Assembly (NCBI RefSeq): GCF_000968015.1
Contig: NZ_LACH01000040.1
Coordinates: forward strand, 1-64,000
Reading direction: 5' to 3'
Source: Pseudomonas fluorescens
GTDB lineage: Bacteria > Pseudomonadota > Gammaproteobacteria > Pseudomonadales > Pseudomonadaceae
Length of the DNA: 64,000 nt
The notes beneath the pieces are model-generated. The model worked only from the letters and a program-made list of their open reading frames with translations, searched no databases and was not told the origin of the DNA. The translations under genes were made by a program, and so were the position numbers. Shown piece by piece: positions 16,765 to 26,091 of the stretch; within the stretch, counting starts at the first letter, position 1, and every line of letters starts with the position of its first letter.

Positions 16765-18150
16765 TCACATATGCAGAGCATGCCCCAGCGCACGCATTGC
16801 CGCTTCCTGCACCGCCTCGCCCAGCGTCGGATGCGCGTGGATCGTGCCGGCAATGTCTTCCAGCCGCGCGCCCATTTCCAGGCTCTGACCGAACGCCGTC
16901 GACAATTCCGACACGCCCACACCGACCGCCTGCCAGCCGACAATCACATGATTGTCACGCCGTGCCACGACCCGCACGAAGCCGCTTTTCGATTCCAGCG
17001 TCATCGCCCGGCCATTGGCCGCAAACGGGAAGCTGGAAACGATGCAGTCCAGACCAGCCGCCTTGACCTCGTCCGGGGTCTTGCCGACGACCACCAGTTC
17101 CGGGTCGGTAAAGCACACGGCGGCGATGGCAGTCGGGTTGAACTCGCGGGATTTACCGCTGATCAGTTCGGCAACCATCTCGCCCTGAGCCATGGCCCGG
17201 TGCGCGAGCATCGGTTCGCCGCTGACGTCGCCGATGGCGTACACGTTGCGCATGCTGGTCTGGCAGCGGTTGTCGATCTTGATCGCCGAGCCGTTCATGT
17301 CCAGGTTTAAACCTTCGAGGTTCCAGCCTTGAGTGTTCGGTTTGCGGCCAACGGCCACCAGCACCTGATCGGTTTCCAGGTTCAGGCTGTCACCGTTCGG
17401 GTCAAGAACTTGCAGTGTATTGCTAACAGAATCAAAGCCTTGGACGCTGTGCTTCAAGTAAAGCTTTATGCCGAGCTTTTTCAGTTCGTCATGCACAGGC
17501 TGCGTCAGTTCGGCGTCATAGGCCGGCAGGATGCGATCCTGGGCCTCGACCACGCTGACTTCGGCACCGAGCTTGCGATAGGCAATCCCCAGCTCCAGAC
17601 CGATGTAACCGCCACCGACCACAATCAGCCGTTTCGGCACGGACGTCGGCGCCAGGGCTTCGGTGGAGGAGATGATCGGGCCGCCAATCGGCAGCATCGG
17701 CAGGTTCACGCTTTTCGAACCGGTGGCCAGCACCAGGTGCTCGCACTGAATGCGCGTGTCGCCGACTTCTACGGTTTTACCATCAATTACTTTCGCAAAG
17801 CCTTGAATAACCTGGATTTTGTTCTTTTTAAGCAGTGCCGAAACGCCGGTGGTCAGGCGATCAACGATGCCGTCCTTCCACTCGACACTCTTGCTGATAT
17901 CGAGCGTCGGCGCCGACACGCTGATGCCCAGTGCCGAGTGCTGGCTGTGGTGCTGCGTCTGGTGAAACTGTTCGGCGACGTGGATCAACGCCTTGGAAGG
18001 GATGCAGCCTATGTTCAGGCAAGTACCGCCCAGTGATTCGCCTTCCACCAGAATGGTCGAGATGCCCAGCTGACCGGCGCGGATCGCCGTTACATAGCCG
18101 CCAGGGCCGCCGCCGATGATCAGCAGCGTAGTGTTCAAAGACTGTTGCAT
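16765..18150 (-). CDS. lpdV: Dihydrolipoyl dehydrogenase of branched-chain keto acid dehydrogenase (LPD-Val, E3)
   Basis: A 461-residue flavoprotein disulfide reductase that reoxidises the dihydrolipoyl group of the bkd E2 with NAD+. FAD-binding GGGPGGY lies near residue 13 and the redox disulfide is in GGTCLNIGCIPSK (about 41-53). An NAD-binding GGGYIGLELG lies near 175-185, and the catalytic His in HAHPTLGE near the C-terminus. It is the last gene of the bkd operon, 3 bases after bkdB, as in P. putida. Confidence 0.94.
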   Translation of the reverse strand: MQQSLNTTLLIIGGGPGGYVTAIRAGQLGISTILVEGESLGGTCLNIGCIPSKALIHVAEQFHQTQHHSQHSALGISVSAPTLDISKSVEWKDGIVDRLTTGVSALLKKNKIQVIQGFAKVIDGKTVEVGDTRIQCEHLVLATGSKSVNLPMLPIGGPIISSTEALAPTSVPKRLIVVGGGYIGLELGIAYRKLGAEVSVVEAQDRILPAYDAELTQPVHDELKKLGIKLYLKHSVQGFDSVSNTLQVLDPNGDSLNLETDQVLVAVGRKPNTQGWNLEGLNLDMNGSAIKIDNRCQTSMRNVYAIGDVSGEPMLAHRAMAQGEMVAELISGKSREFNPTAIAAVCFTDPELVVVGKTPDEVKAAGLDCIVSSFPFAANGRAMTLESKSGFVRVVARRDNHVIVGWQAVGVGVSELSTAFGQSLEMGARLEDIAGTIHAHPTLGEAVQEAAMRALGHALHM

Positions 18151-18153
18151 GCC

Positions 18154-19425
18154 TTACTCCACAAACAGGGTAGCGGGTTGTTCGAGCAAGCCACGGATGG
18201 CCTGGATGAATTGCGCCGCGTCCATGCCATCGACCACGCGGTGATCGAAGGAGCTGGAGAGGTTCATCATCTTGCGGATCACGATCTGGCCTTTGACGAC
18301 CATCGGGCGTTCGACGATTTTGTTGACGCCGACAATCGCCACTTCCGGCAGGTTCAACACCGGGGTGCTGACGATACCGCCCAAAGCACCGAGGCTGGTC
18401 AGGGTGATGGTCGAACCGGACAACTCATCGCGGCTGGCCTTGCCAGTGCGCGCTGCGGTGGCCAGACGGGAGATCTCAGCGGCGCTGTCCCACAAGCTGC
18501 GGGTTTCGGCGTGACGGACCACCGGCACCATCAAACCGATGTCGGCTTGCGTGGCGACGCCGACATGCACCGCGCCAAGGCGCGTGATGACCTGGGCTTC
18601 GTCGTCGTAACGGGCGTTGATCTGCGGGAAGTCGCGCAGGGCGACGACCAATGCGCGGACCAGGAACGGCAGCAAGGTCAGCTTGCCGCGGGTCGCACCG
18701 TGTTTTTCGTTCAGATGAGCACGCAGTTCTTCCACGGCGGTGACGTCGATTTCCTCGACGTAACTGAAGTGAGCGGCGCGCTGAGTGGCGTCCTGCATGC
18801 GCTGGGCAATCTTGCGGCGCATGCCGATGACCGGGATTTGTTCTTCGTCGTTACGCTGGGCGTAAGCGGCGGCAGCGGTGGATTGCGGCTGCTGACCCTG
18901 GGCCAGATAGGCGTCGAGGTCTTCGTGCAACACCCGACCAGCAGGGCCGGTGCCACGCACCAGACGCAACTGGATGCCGAGGTCCAGCGCATGTTTGCGC
19001 ACGGCCGGGGAGGCCAGCGGGCGCTCATCAGCCTCGCGAGCAACCATCGGGCCTTGGCATACGGCAGCTCGTGGCGCTGCAGCGGCAACCGGTTTGCTTT
19101 CAACAGAGGCTGCAGCTTTCGGTGCCGCAACCGGCGCTTCTTTAACAGGTGCAGGCTGAGCCGACTCTTTAACGTTGCCCGCGCCTTCGACTTCAATGCT
19201 GATCAGGATGCTGCCAACCGCCATGACTTCGCCGGGCACACCGCCCAGCGCAATCACTTTGCCGTTCACCGGCGACGGGATGTCGACCATCGCCTTGTCA
19301 GTCATGACATCGGCGAGTACCTGATCTTCGACGACCATGTCGCCGACTTTGACGTGCCAAACCGACAATTCAACTTCTGCAATGCCTTCACCAATGTCCG
19401 GCATTTTAATAACGTGCGTGCCCAT
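18154..19425 (-). CDS. bkdB: Branched-chain 2-keto acid dehydrogenase E2 (lipoyl acyltransferase)
   Basis: A 423-residue E2 core protein. An N-terminal lipoyl domain (about 1-80) has the lipoyl lysine in TDKAMVDIPSP. A Pro/Ala-rich linker follows (about 85-135), then the E1/E3-binding domain (about 136-175, ASPAVRKHALDLGI). The catalytic domain has the active-site motif SFDHRVVDG near residue 395. It moves the branched acyl group to CoA. It sits between bkdA2 and lpdV with almost no gaps, so translation is probably coupled. Confidence 0.94.
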   Translation of the reverse strand: MGTHVIKMPDIGEGIAEVELSVWHVKVGDMVVEDQVLADVMTDKAMVDIPSPVNGKVIALGGVPGEVMAVGSILISIEVEGAGNVKESAQPAPVKEAPVAAPKAAASVESKPVAAAAPRAAVCQGPMVAREADERPLASPAVRKHALDLGIQLRLVRGTGPAGRVLHEDLDAYLAQGQQPQSTAAAAYAQRNDEEQIPVIGMRRKIAQRMQDATQRAAHFSYVEEIDVTAVEELRAHLNEKHGATRGKLTLLPFLVRALVVALRDFPQINARYDDEAQVITRLGAVHVGVATQADIGLMVPVVRHAETRSLWDSAAEISRLATAARTGKASRDELSGSTITLTSLGALGGIVSTPVLNLPEVAIVGVNKIVERPMVVKGQIVIRKMMNLSSSFDHRVVDGMDAAQFIQAIRGLLEQPATLFVE

Positions 19426-20484
19426 TCAGACCTCCATAACCCGATGCAAAGCCGCGCCCACTCGGGACGGACCAGGGAAATACGCCCACTCTTGTGCGTG
19501 CGGGTAGGGAGTGTCCCAACCGGTGACGCGCTCGATAGGCGCTTCCAGGTAGTGGAAGCAGTGCTCTTGCACCAAGGCGACCAGTTCGGCACCGAAACCG
19601 CAGGTGCGGGTCGCCTCGTGAACGATCACGCAGCGGCCGGTTTTCTTCACCGACTTGACGATGGTCTCCAGGTCCAACGGCCACAGGCTGCGCAGGTCGA
19701 TGACTTCAGCATCGATACCGGTTTCTTCAGCTGCCACTTGCGACACGTAAACGGTGGTGCCGTAAGTCAGGATGGTCACGTCCTTGCCCGGGCGGGTGAT
19801 GGCGGCGACGTCCAGCGGCACGGTGTAGTAACCGTCCGGCACTTGCGCGGCCGGGTGTTTCGACCACGGGGTTACCGGACGTTCGTGGTGACCGTCGAAC
19901 GGGCCGTTGTACAGGCGTTTTGGCTCGAGGAAGATCACCGGGTCATCGTTTTCGATGGAGGCGATCAGCAAGCCTTTGGCGTCGTAAGGGTTGGACGGCA
20001 TGACCGTGCGCAAACCGCAGACCTGGGTGAACATCGCTTCGATGCTCTGGCTGTGCGTCTGGCCGCCGTAGATGCCGCCGCCGCAAGGCATGCGCAGGGT
20101 CATCGGTGCAGTGAACTCGCCGGCCGAGCGATAACGCAGGCGGGCGGCTTCGGAAATGATCTGGTCCGACGCCGGGTACACGTAATCGGCGAACTGGATC
20201 TCGGCCACTGGCCGCAGACCGTAGGCACCCATACCGACGGCGACGCCGACGATGCCGCTTTCGGAGATCGGCGCGTCGAACACCCGGGAGGTGCCGTACT
20301 TGGTCTGCAGGCCTTCGGTGCAACGGAACACGCCGCCGAAGTAGCCCACGTCCTGGCCGAACACCACGACGTTGTCGTCACGCTCAAGCATCACATCCAT
20401 GGCCGAGCGCAGGGCCTGGATCATGGTCATGGTGGTCGTGGTCATGGCGGTTTCCAACTCGATTTTGTTGTTGTGATCGTTCAT
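19426..20484 (-). CDS. bkdA2: Branched-chain 2-keto acid dehydrogenase E1 beta subunit
   Basis: A 352-residue transketolase-like beta subunit of the thiamine-diphosphate E1. Motifs: ALRSAMDVMLERDDNVVVFG at the start of the conserved part, FDAPISESGIVGVAVG, and the C-terminal domain with HEATRTCGFG and ERVTGWDTPYP. A second ATG, 13 codons inside (MTTTTMTM), matches the P. putida start better, so the first residues may not be translated. It begins one base after the bkdA1 stop. Confidence 0.93.
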   Translation of the reverse strand: MNDHNNKIELETAMTTTTMTMIQALRSAMDVMLERDDNVVVFGQDVGYFGGVFRCTEGLQTKYGTSRVFDAPISESGIVGVAVGMGAYGLRPVAEIQFADYVYPASDQIISEAARLRYRSAGEFTAPMTLRMPCGGGIYGGQTHSQSIEAMFTQVCGLRTVMPSNPYDAKGLLIASIENDDPVIFLEPKRLYNGPFDGHHERPVTPWSKHPAAQVPDGYYTVPLDVAAITRPGKDVTILTYGTTVYVSQVAAEETGIDAEVIDLRSLWPLDLETIVKSVKKTGRCVIVHEATRTCGFGAELVALVQEHCFHYLEAPIERVTGWDTPYPHAQEWAYFPGPSRVGAALHRVMEV

Positions 20485-20485
20485 G

Positions 20486-21721
20486 TCAGATCCCCAACTC
20501 TTGACGCTGGCGCTTCAAGTGCTCCGGCATCTCTTTATAGACGTCTTCGAACATGGTCGCGGCGCTCGGAATCTGGCCGCCGGCGAGGGTGCCGTACTGT
20601 TCGGCTTCTTTTTGCGCGGCGATCACTTCGGCTTCCAGTTCGGCGCTGACGGCGACGTGCTCCTCTTCGGACCACTGACCGATTTTCACCAGGTGCTGCT
20701 TCAGGCGAGCAATCGGGTCGCCCAACGGGAAGTAGCTCCAGTCGTCGGCAGGACGGTATTTGGACGGATCATCAGAAGTGGAGTGCGGACCGGCGCGGTA
20801 GGTGACCCATTCGATCATGGTCGGACCGAGGTTGCGGCGCGCACGTTCGGCGGCCCAGGCAGAGGCGGCGTAGACCGCGACGAAATCGTTGCCATCGACC
20901 CGCAGGGAGGCAATCCCGCAACCGACGCCACGACCGGCGAACGTGGTGGCTTCACCACCGGCAATCGCCTGGAACGTGGAGATCGCCCACTGGTTGTTGA
21001 CCACGTTGAGGATCACTGGCGCCCGGTAAACGTGGGCGAAGGTGAGGGCGGTGTGGAAGTCGGATTCAGCGGTAGCGCCGTCGCCGATCCAGGCCGAGGC
21101 GATTTTGGTGTCGCCCTTGATCGCCGAGGCCATGCCCCAGCCCACGCCTTGTACGAACTGAGTGGCGAGGTTGCCGGAAATGGTGAAGAAACCGAAGTCT
21201 TTGACCGAATACATGATCGGCAGCTGGCGGCCCTTGAGCGGATCGCGCTCGTTGGACAGCAGTTGGCAGATCAGGTCCACCAGCGGCACGTCTCGCGCCA
21301 TCAGAATGCTTTGCTGGCGGTACGTCGGGAAGCACATGTCATCGACGTTCAGTGCCAGGGCCTGGCCGCTGCCGATGGCTTCTTCGCCAAGGCTCTGCAT
21401 GTAGAACGACATTTTTTTCTGGCGCTGGGCGACCACCATGCGGTTGTCGTAGATCCGCGTCTTGAGCATGGCGCGCATGCCTTTACGCAGGATCTCGGCC
21501 GGTACGCCTTCAGCCCATGGGCCGAGGGCATTGCCCTCGTCATCGAGCACCCGAATCAGGCCCTTGGCCAGATCAGCGGTGTCGGCCGGTTCAACGTCGA
21601 TTGGGGGTTTGCGCACCGTGCCGGCGTCGGTCAGACGCAGGTAGGAGAAGTCGGTTTTGCAGCCAGGACGGCCCGATGGTTCGGGAACGTGCAGTTGCAG
21701 CGGTTCGTACGCTTGGTTCAT
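20486..21721 (-). CDS. bkdA1: Branched-chain 2-keto acid dehydrogenase E1 alpha subunit
   Basis: A 411-residue E1 alpha subunit and first gene of the bkd operon. The thiamine-diphosphate motif is present (IGDGATAESDFHTAL ... NVVNNQWAIS, about 222-255). The phosphorylation-loop-like YRAGPHSTSDDP is typical of branched-chain E1 alpha. It decarboxylates keto acids of Val, Leu and Ile and starts the complex reaction. The divergent bkdR gene lies 185 bases away, so the shared gap contains the BkdR-controlled promoter. Confidence 0.94.
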   Translation of the reverse strand: MNQAYEPLQLHVPEPSGRPGCKTDFSYLRLTDAGTVRKPPIDVEPADTADLAKGLIRVLDDEGNALGPWAEGVPAEILRKGMRAMLKTRIYDNRMVVAQRQKKMSFYMQSLGEEAIGSGQALALNVDDMCFPTYRQQSILMARDVPLVDLICQLLSNERDPLKGRQLPIMYSVKDFGFFTISGNLATQFVQGVGWGMASAIKGDTKIASAWIGDGATAESDFHTALTFAHVYRAPVILNVVNNQWAISTFQAIAGGEATTFAGRGVGCGIASLRVDGNDFVAVYAASAWAAERARRNLGPTMIEWVTYRAGPHSTSDDPSKYRPADDWSYFPLGDPIARLKQHLVKIGQWSEEEHVAVSAELEAEVIAAQKEAEQYGTLAGGQIPSAATMFEDVYKEMPEHLKRQRQELGI

Positions 21722-21906
21722 GGCTTCTACGCTCGATCTTGTGAATTTTTTGTAGTGAGCTGACCGTCATTCTTCGATGAAAGAAATCTTGTCCTACAAC
21801 AATCATAGGCCGGGCCAAGAAGAATATTTCTCTCTGTTTCGTTGCGTTGGCGATCATTTGAGGATAAAAAATCTGCATAAACATAAAAAACAGGTGGTTT
21901 TGTCTC

Positions 21907-22395
21907 ATGCGCAAACTGGACCGTACCGATATCGGCATTTTGAACAGCCTTCAGGAGAACGCGCGCATCACCAACGCCGACCTCGCACGCTCGGTCAACC
22001 TGTCGCCGACGCCGTGCTTCAACCGGGTCAAGGCGATGGAAGAACTGGGCCTGATTCGTGAGCAAGTGACGCTGCTGGATGCCGAGCTGCTGGGCCTGCA
22101 TGTGAATGTGTTCATTCACGTGAGCCTGGAGAAGCAAGTGGAGGAGGCGTTGCAGCACTTCGAGGAAGCGATCTCGGATCGCCCGGAAGTGATGGAGTGC
22201 TATTTGATGGCCGGCGACCCGGACTATTTGATTCGCGTACTGGTGCCGACCATTCAGTCGCTGGAGCGCTTCATGATGGACTTCCTCACCAAAGTCCCCG
22301 GCGTGGCGAATATCCGCTCGAGCTTTGCGCTCAAGCAGGTGCGCTATAAAACCGCGCTGCCGTTGCCCGCCAACGGCCTGACCCTCAACAACTGA
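21907..22395 (+). CDS. bkdR: BkdR, Lrp/AsnC-family activator of the bkd operon
   Basis: A 162-residue Lrp-type regulator: an N-terminal helix-turn-helix (LDRTDIGILNSLQENARITN then LARSVNLSPTPCFNRVKAME) and a C-terminal RAM domain for amino acid binding (about 68-150). Divergent placement next to bkdA1 is the same as in P. putida, where BkdR activates bkd with branched-chain amino acids as effectors. The gap holds an A+T-rich imperfect dyad (AAGAATATTTCTCT near 21820) that would suit an Lrp-type site. Confidence 0.92.
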   Translation: MRKLDRTDIGILNSLQENARITNADLARSVNLSPTPCFNRVKAMEELGLIREQVTLLDAELLGLHVNVFIHVSLEKQVEEALQHFEEAISDRPEVMECYLMAGDPDYLIRVLVPTIQSLERFMMDFLTKVPGVANIRSSFALKQVRYKTALPLPANGLTLNN

Positions 22396-22408
22396 ACGCA
22401 AAGTCTCT

Positions 22409-22586
22409 GTAGCAGCTGTCGAGCACCGCATTGTGGCGAGGGGATTTATCCCCGTTGGGTTGCGAAGCGGCCCCCAAACCTGACACTGCGGTGTGCCAGG
22501 AACACCGCATGCAATGGTTTACGACTGCTCCGCAGCCGAACGGGGATAAATCCCCTCGCCACAATGCGGTGCTCGACAGCTGCTAC
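22409..22586. repeat. Composite long inverted repeat (family II REPIN with an extra outer arm)
   Basis: Arms 22409-22456 and 22539-22586 are a perfect 48-base inverted repeat. The inner part (GTGGCGAGGGGATTTATCCC) is the family II REPIN found also at 25847 and 31349. The outer part (GTAGCAGCTGTCGAGCACCG) begins like the family III repeat. It lies between bkdR and a convergent gene and could end transcription both ways. Confidence 0.9.
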
Positions 22587-22604
22587 GGGTTACGTGTTCG
22601 ATCG

Positions 22605-23468
22605 TTAGAGTTTATTCAGAGGGATTTTCAGATAGGTCACGCCATTGCCCTCGGCCGGCGGCATATTCCCCGCCCGCACATTCACCTGAATCGCCGGCAG
22701 CAACAGCGTCGGCATGCCCAACCCCGCATCGCGATGGGTGCGCATGGCGACGAACGCGGCTTCGTCGATACCGTCATGGATATGAATGTTGCTTTTGCGC
22801 TGCTCGCCCACCGTGCTCATGCACTGAGGTACGCGGCCTGCGGGCGGGTAATCGTGGCAGACATACAGTCGAACGCCGGCAGGGAAGGCCAGCAGTTTGC
22901 GAATCGAAGAAAACATCTGGTTGGCATTGCCGCCAGGAAAGTCGCAGCGCGCGGTGCCCACGTCCGGCATGAACAGGGTATCGCCCACCAGAATCACATC
23001 GCTGTCGATCAAATAGGCCATGTCCGCCGGGGTGTGGCCGGGCACATGCAGGGCCGTGGCTTTCAGATTGCCGATGCGAAACGATTCGTCCGGCGCGAAC
23101 AGATGGTCGAACTGCGAACCGTCACTGCGAAATTCCGGCTCAAGGTTGAACAGGGTCTTGAACACGCCCTGAACCTTGCTGATGGATTCGCCGATAGCAA
23201 TCTTGCCGCCCAGTTCCCGACGCAGATACGGTGCGGCGGACAGGTGATCGGCATGGGCGTGGGTTTCCAGCAGCCATTGCACCTGCAGCTGATGTTGGCG
23301 AACGAAGGCGATGATCTTGTCGGCCTGGACGGTGGCGGTTCGCCCGGCGGCGGGGTCGTAGTCGAGCACCGGGTCGACGATGGCGCAGTGCCCGCCATCG
23401 TGCTCGTAGATCACGTAGCTGTAGGTCGACGAGGCAGGGTCTAAAAAAGCTTCAATCAAGGCGGGCAT
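22605..23468 (-). CDS. MBL-fold hydrolase, persulfide dioxygenase/Blh-like
   Basis: A 287-residue metallo-beta-lactamase-fold protein with the metal motif THAHADHLSAA, HVPGHTPADMAY and the later GDTLFMPDVGTARCDFPGG. The last of these is typical of the ETHE1/Blh group, which oxidises glutathione persulfide to sulfite. The divergent TauE/SafE-type exporter 160 bases away supports a sulfur-detoxification pair as in bigR-type operons, but no BigR repressor or rhodanese domain is seen here. The group assignment is by eye; other hydrolase roles remain possible. Confidence 0.72.
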   Translation of the reverse strand: MPALIEAFLDPASSTYSYVIYEHDGGHCAIVDPVLDYDPAAGRTATVQADKIIAFVRQHQLQVQWLLETHAHADHLSAAPYLRRELGGKIAIGESISKVQGVFKTLFNLEPEFRSDGSQFDHLFAPDESFRIGNLKATALHVPGHTPADMAYLIDSDVILVGDTLFMPDVGTARCDFPGGNANQMFSSIRKLLAFPAGVRLYVCHDYPPAGRVPQCMSTVGEQRKSNIHIHDGIDEAAFVAMRTHRDAGLGMPTLLLPAIQVNVRAGNMPPAEGNGVTYLKIPLNKL

Positions 23469-23628
23469 GGTGGCCGTTTCTTTCTGGACAAGTCATGAGG
23501 GTAGTTTCATTCTCCCTGCGCTGACCAGCCCGCATCAATTCAATTAATGAAAAAAGCTGCGCGGGCTCTATCCTGTCAGTCATCGATACCGGGCGCTCCC
23601 GGCTTTTTTTGCAGATCACGAGTGTTTT

Positions 23629-24435
23629 ATGTTGCTGGCGAGTTTTTTTGGCGTGGTGATGGGGTTGGTACTGGGTTTAACCGGCGCCGGTGGCGGAATT
23701 CTTGCGGTGCCTGCCTTGGTGCTGGGGCTGGGTTTGACCATGACCCAGGCTGCGCCGGTCGCGCTGTTCGCGGTAGGCAGTGCGGCGGCTGTCGGCGCCA
23801 TTGACGGGTTGCGCCATGGCCTGGTGCGCTACCGCGCAGCGTTGCTGATCGCCCTGCTGGGGGCGGTTTTTTCGCCGGTCGGCATCTACTTCGCCCATCA
23901 GTTACCGGAAAAAATCCTGATGATCCTGTTCAGCCTGCTGATGGTCATGGTGGCCTGGCGGATGCTGCGACGTGAGCGCCGGGACGAAGGTCCAAGCGAC
24001 CACGGCCACGCCAACTGGGGCCAGAAGAACTGCATGCTCGATCAGCAGACCGGGCGCTTTTCCTGGACCGCCAAGTGCACTGCGACCCTCGCGGCACTGG
24101 GCGCGGTGACCGGGGTGGTCTCCGGGTTGCTGGGGGTGGGCGGCGGCTTCCTGATCGTCCCGGCGTTCAAGCAGCTGACCGACGTACAGATGCGCGGAAT
24201 CGTCGCCACTTCCTTGATGGTCATCAGCCTGATTTCCGCCATCGGCGTGATCGGCGCGTTTCAGGCCGGTGTGCGAGTCGACGGTCTGGGCGTGGCGTTT
24301 ATCGTCGCGAGCATCGTCGGCATGATCATTGGCCGAAGACTTTGTGCGCGAGTACCGGCTCGGGGTTTGCAGATCGGCTTCGCCAGCATCTGTGTCGTGG
24401 TCGCCGCTTACATGCTGTTTAGAGCGGGCGTCTAG
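23629..24435 (+). CDS. TauE/SafE (TSUP) family sulfite/organosulfur exporter
   Basis: A 268-residue, roughly eight-helix membrane protein with the two-repeat TSUP architecture: GLVLGLTGAGGGILAVPAL at the start of the first repeat and GVVSGLLGVGGGFLIVPAF in the second. Family members move sulfite, sulfoacetate or other anions. Divergent placement with the persulfide-dioxygenase-like gene makes sulfite export likely. The ATG at 23629 has no strong ribosome site but begins the first helix directly. Confidence 0.85.
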   Translation: MLLASFFGVVMGLVLGLTGAGGGILAVPALVLGLGLTMTQAAPVALFAVGSAAAVGAIDGLRHGLVRYRAALLIALLGAVFSPVGIYFAHQLPEKILMILFSLLMVMVAWRMLRRERRDEGPSDHGHANWGQKNCMLDQQTGRFSWTAKCTATLAALGAVTGVVSGLLGVGGGFLIVPAFKQLTDVQMRGIVATSLMVISLISAIGVIGAFQAGVRVDGLGVAFIVASIVGMIIGRRLCARVPARGLQIGFASICVVVAAYMLFRAGV

Positions 24436-24644
24436 CAAGTACCGGTTCCTGTGGACGCCAGTGCGTTCCACAGGCGTACACCTTAAGTTCCGGGCCTCGT
24501 CGACGGGCGGTCTTACACCGAACTTGTCGCGCATTGCCTGCCACTCCAAAGCACTTCAAAACCGCCGCCAAGGCAGCGTATGACGCCGCCGGTCAGCTTT
24601 CGATAATCGCCTCCGACATCCAGTCCCCCGCTGCGGAGCGCGTC

Positions 24645-25829
24645 ATGCACAACAATAAGAACATCAAGCATCGTTTCTTGCCTGCCTTCATCGCCAGCCT
24701 GTCGACCCTCGGTTTGAGCTCGATGGCCGAAGCCGAGATCGTGCTGTACGACAAGGACCAGACCACGTTTTCCACTGACGGCTACATCAACGCCTTCTAT
24801 GTGAACAGCGATGTGGACCGTGCCGGCGACCAATTCGACCGGAAACAGGCGCGGGTCAAAATGGGTTTTCTGCCCAACTACCTGGGCTTCAACATGAGCA
24901 AGCAGGTCGATGACCTCAAGCTCGGCGCCCGGTCCTCCTTCTGGGTGACCATCAACGACAGCGAAACCAACGGCACCGACACCGCCATCGACGTGCGGCA
25001 GTTCTACGGCACGGTGGCCAACCCGGAGTGGGGCGAAGTGCTGATCGGCAAGGACTTCGGCCTGTTTGCCCGTTCCAACATCCTGCTGGATGAAATGCTC
25101 GCCGGTTACGGCCAGGTCAGCGATTCCCTGGGCCTGGTGGACGGTGGCGGGGTGTCGTTCGGCAACATCGGCACGGGTTATCCGTACCCGTTCCCGACGT
25201 CGCAGATTACCTATCGCACGCCGGTGATGGAGGGCTTGCGGGTGGCCGTGGGGATCATGGACCCGGTGGACACCAACGACAGCAGTCCATTGGGCAAGGC
25301 GTATCAGGAGAACCCGCGCACCGAGAGCGAGATCACCTATCAGTTCGACGTTGCCGGCGCGAAGATCTACAGCTGGGTCAACGGCAGCTACCAGACGTCG
25401 GACAATACCGATTCCACCGTCGCGTCCGTCACCTCCAAAGGCGTCGGCTATGGCGTGCAGGCGAAAATGGGCGGCTTGTCCCTCACCGGCTCCGGCTTCC
25501 AGGCCAAAGGCATCAACCCGTTCTTCACCAACAATGCCGGCGAACCGACCCTGCGCAACGTCGACAGTGACGGTTACCTGCTGCAGGGCTCCTACAAACT
25601 GGGCAAGAACCGGTTGGCCTTGTCTTACGGCAAGACCAACGACGACGGTAATGGCGTGGTCGGCAGCGGCGCGGACTATGAAACGCGCGGCATTGCGCTG
25701 TTCCATGACGTTAACGACAACCTCAAGCTGGTGGCCGAGTACAACCAGTTCGCAATCAACGGCCACGACACCAGCGACCAGAACGAAGACACCGACACCT
25801 TTGCTGTGGGGGCGGTACTGACCTGGTAA
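24645..25829 (+). CDS. Gram-negative trimeric-type porin (Porin_4)
   Basis: A 394-residue outer-membrane beta-barrel. The signal peptide (about 1-30) ends MAEA. Alternating amphipathic strands follow, and the protein ends TFAVGAVLTW with an aromatic last residue, as barrels inserted by BAM do. I start at 24645 with CGGAG 6 bases upstream; the open frame from 24534 would put 37 residues before the signal peptide. It lies at the left edge of the alcohol oxidation block, but no sequence link to alcohol uptake is visible. Confidence 0.82.
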   Translation: MHNNKNIKHRFLPAFIASLSTLGLSSMAEAEIVLYDKDQTTFSTDGYINAFYVNSDVDRAGDQFDRKQARVKMGFLPNYLGFNMSKQVDDLKLGARSSFWVTINDSETNGTDTAIDVRQFYGTVANPEWGEVLIGKDFGLFARSNILLDEMLAGYGQVSDSLGLVDGGGVSFGNIGTGYPYPFPTSQITYRTPVMEGLRVAVGIMDPVDTNDSSPLGKAYQENPRTESEITYQFDVAGAKIYSWVNGSYQTSDNTDSTVASVTSKGVGYGVQAKMGGLSLTGSGFQAKGINPFFTNNAGEPTLRNVDSDGYLLQGSYKLGKNRLALSYGKTNDDGNGVVGSGADYETRGIALFHDVNDNLKLVAEYNQFAINGHDTSDQNEDTDTFAVGAVLTW

Positions 25830-25846
25830 CCGCTGACACAAATCCC

Positions 25847-25955
25847 TGTGGCGAGGGGACTTGTCCCCGTTGGGTCGCGAAGCGGCCCCCTTCGGTTGCG
25901 CATCGACCGCAGGGGCCTGCTGCGCAGTCCAACGGGGACAAGTCCCCTCGCCACA
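25847..25955. repeat. Family II REPIN
   Basis: Inverted arms TGTGGCGAGGGGACTTGTCC and its complement at the right end (GGACAAGTCCCCTCGCCACA), spacer with GCGAAGCGGCCCCC. It shares its arm type with 22433 and 31349 but carries compensating base pairs (ACTTGT in place of TTTAT), which shows selection for the stem or copying from a variant. Confidence 0.85.
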
Positions 25956-26091
25956 AAGCGGCGGTCACCAAGCCGCAATCCGTCCACTCTCATCCCATCG
26001 AAGCGGCTACCCGCTACCCAAGTAGCATACGTAGCCGCTCGCAGGCTTCGTACACTCGAACCTCATACATGCGCACCTGCGGGAGGCGACG

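Noticed and set aside
18145..20649. 834-residue open frame on the plus strand opposite bkdB-bkdA2
   Set aside because: Translation is rich in His, Gln, Arg and Asp with no family likeness; it is the mirror of well conserved bkd genes in high-G+C DNA.
24436..24644. Coding extension of the porin gene from 24534
   Set aside because: It would place 37 polar residues before a normal signal peptide; the ATG at 24645 has a good ribosome site. The gap holds only a weak CCTGTGGA/TCCACAGG hairpin.
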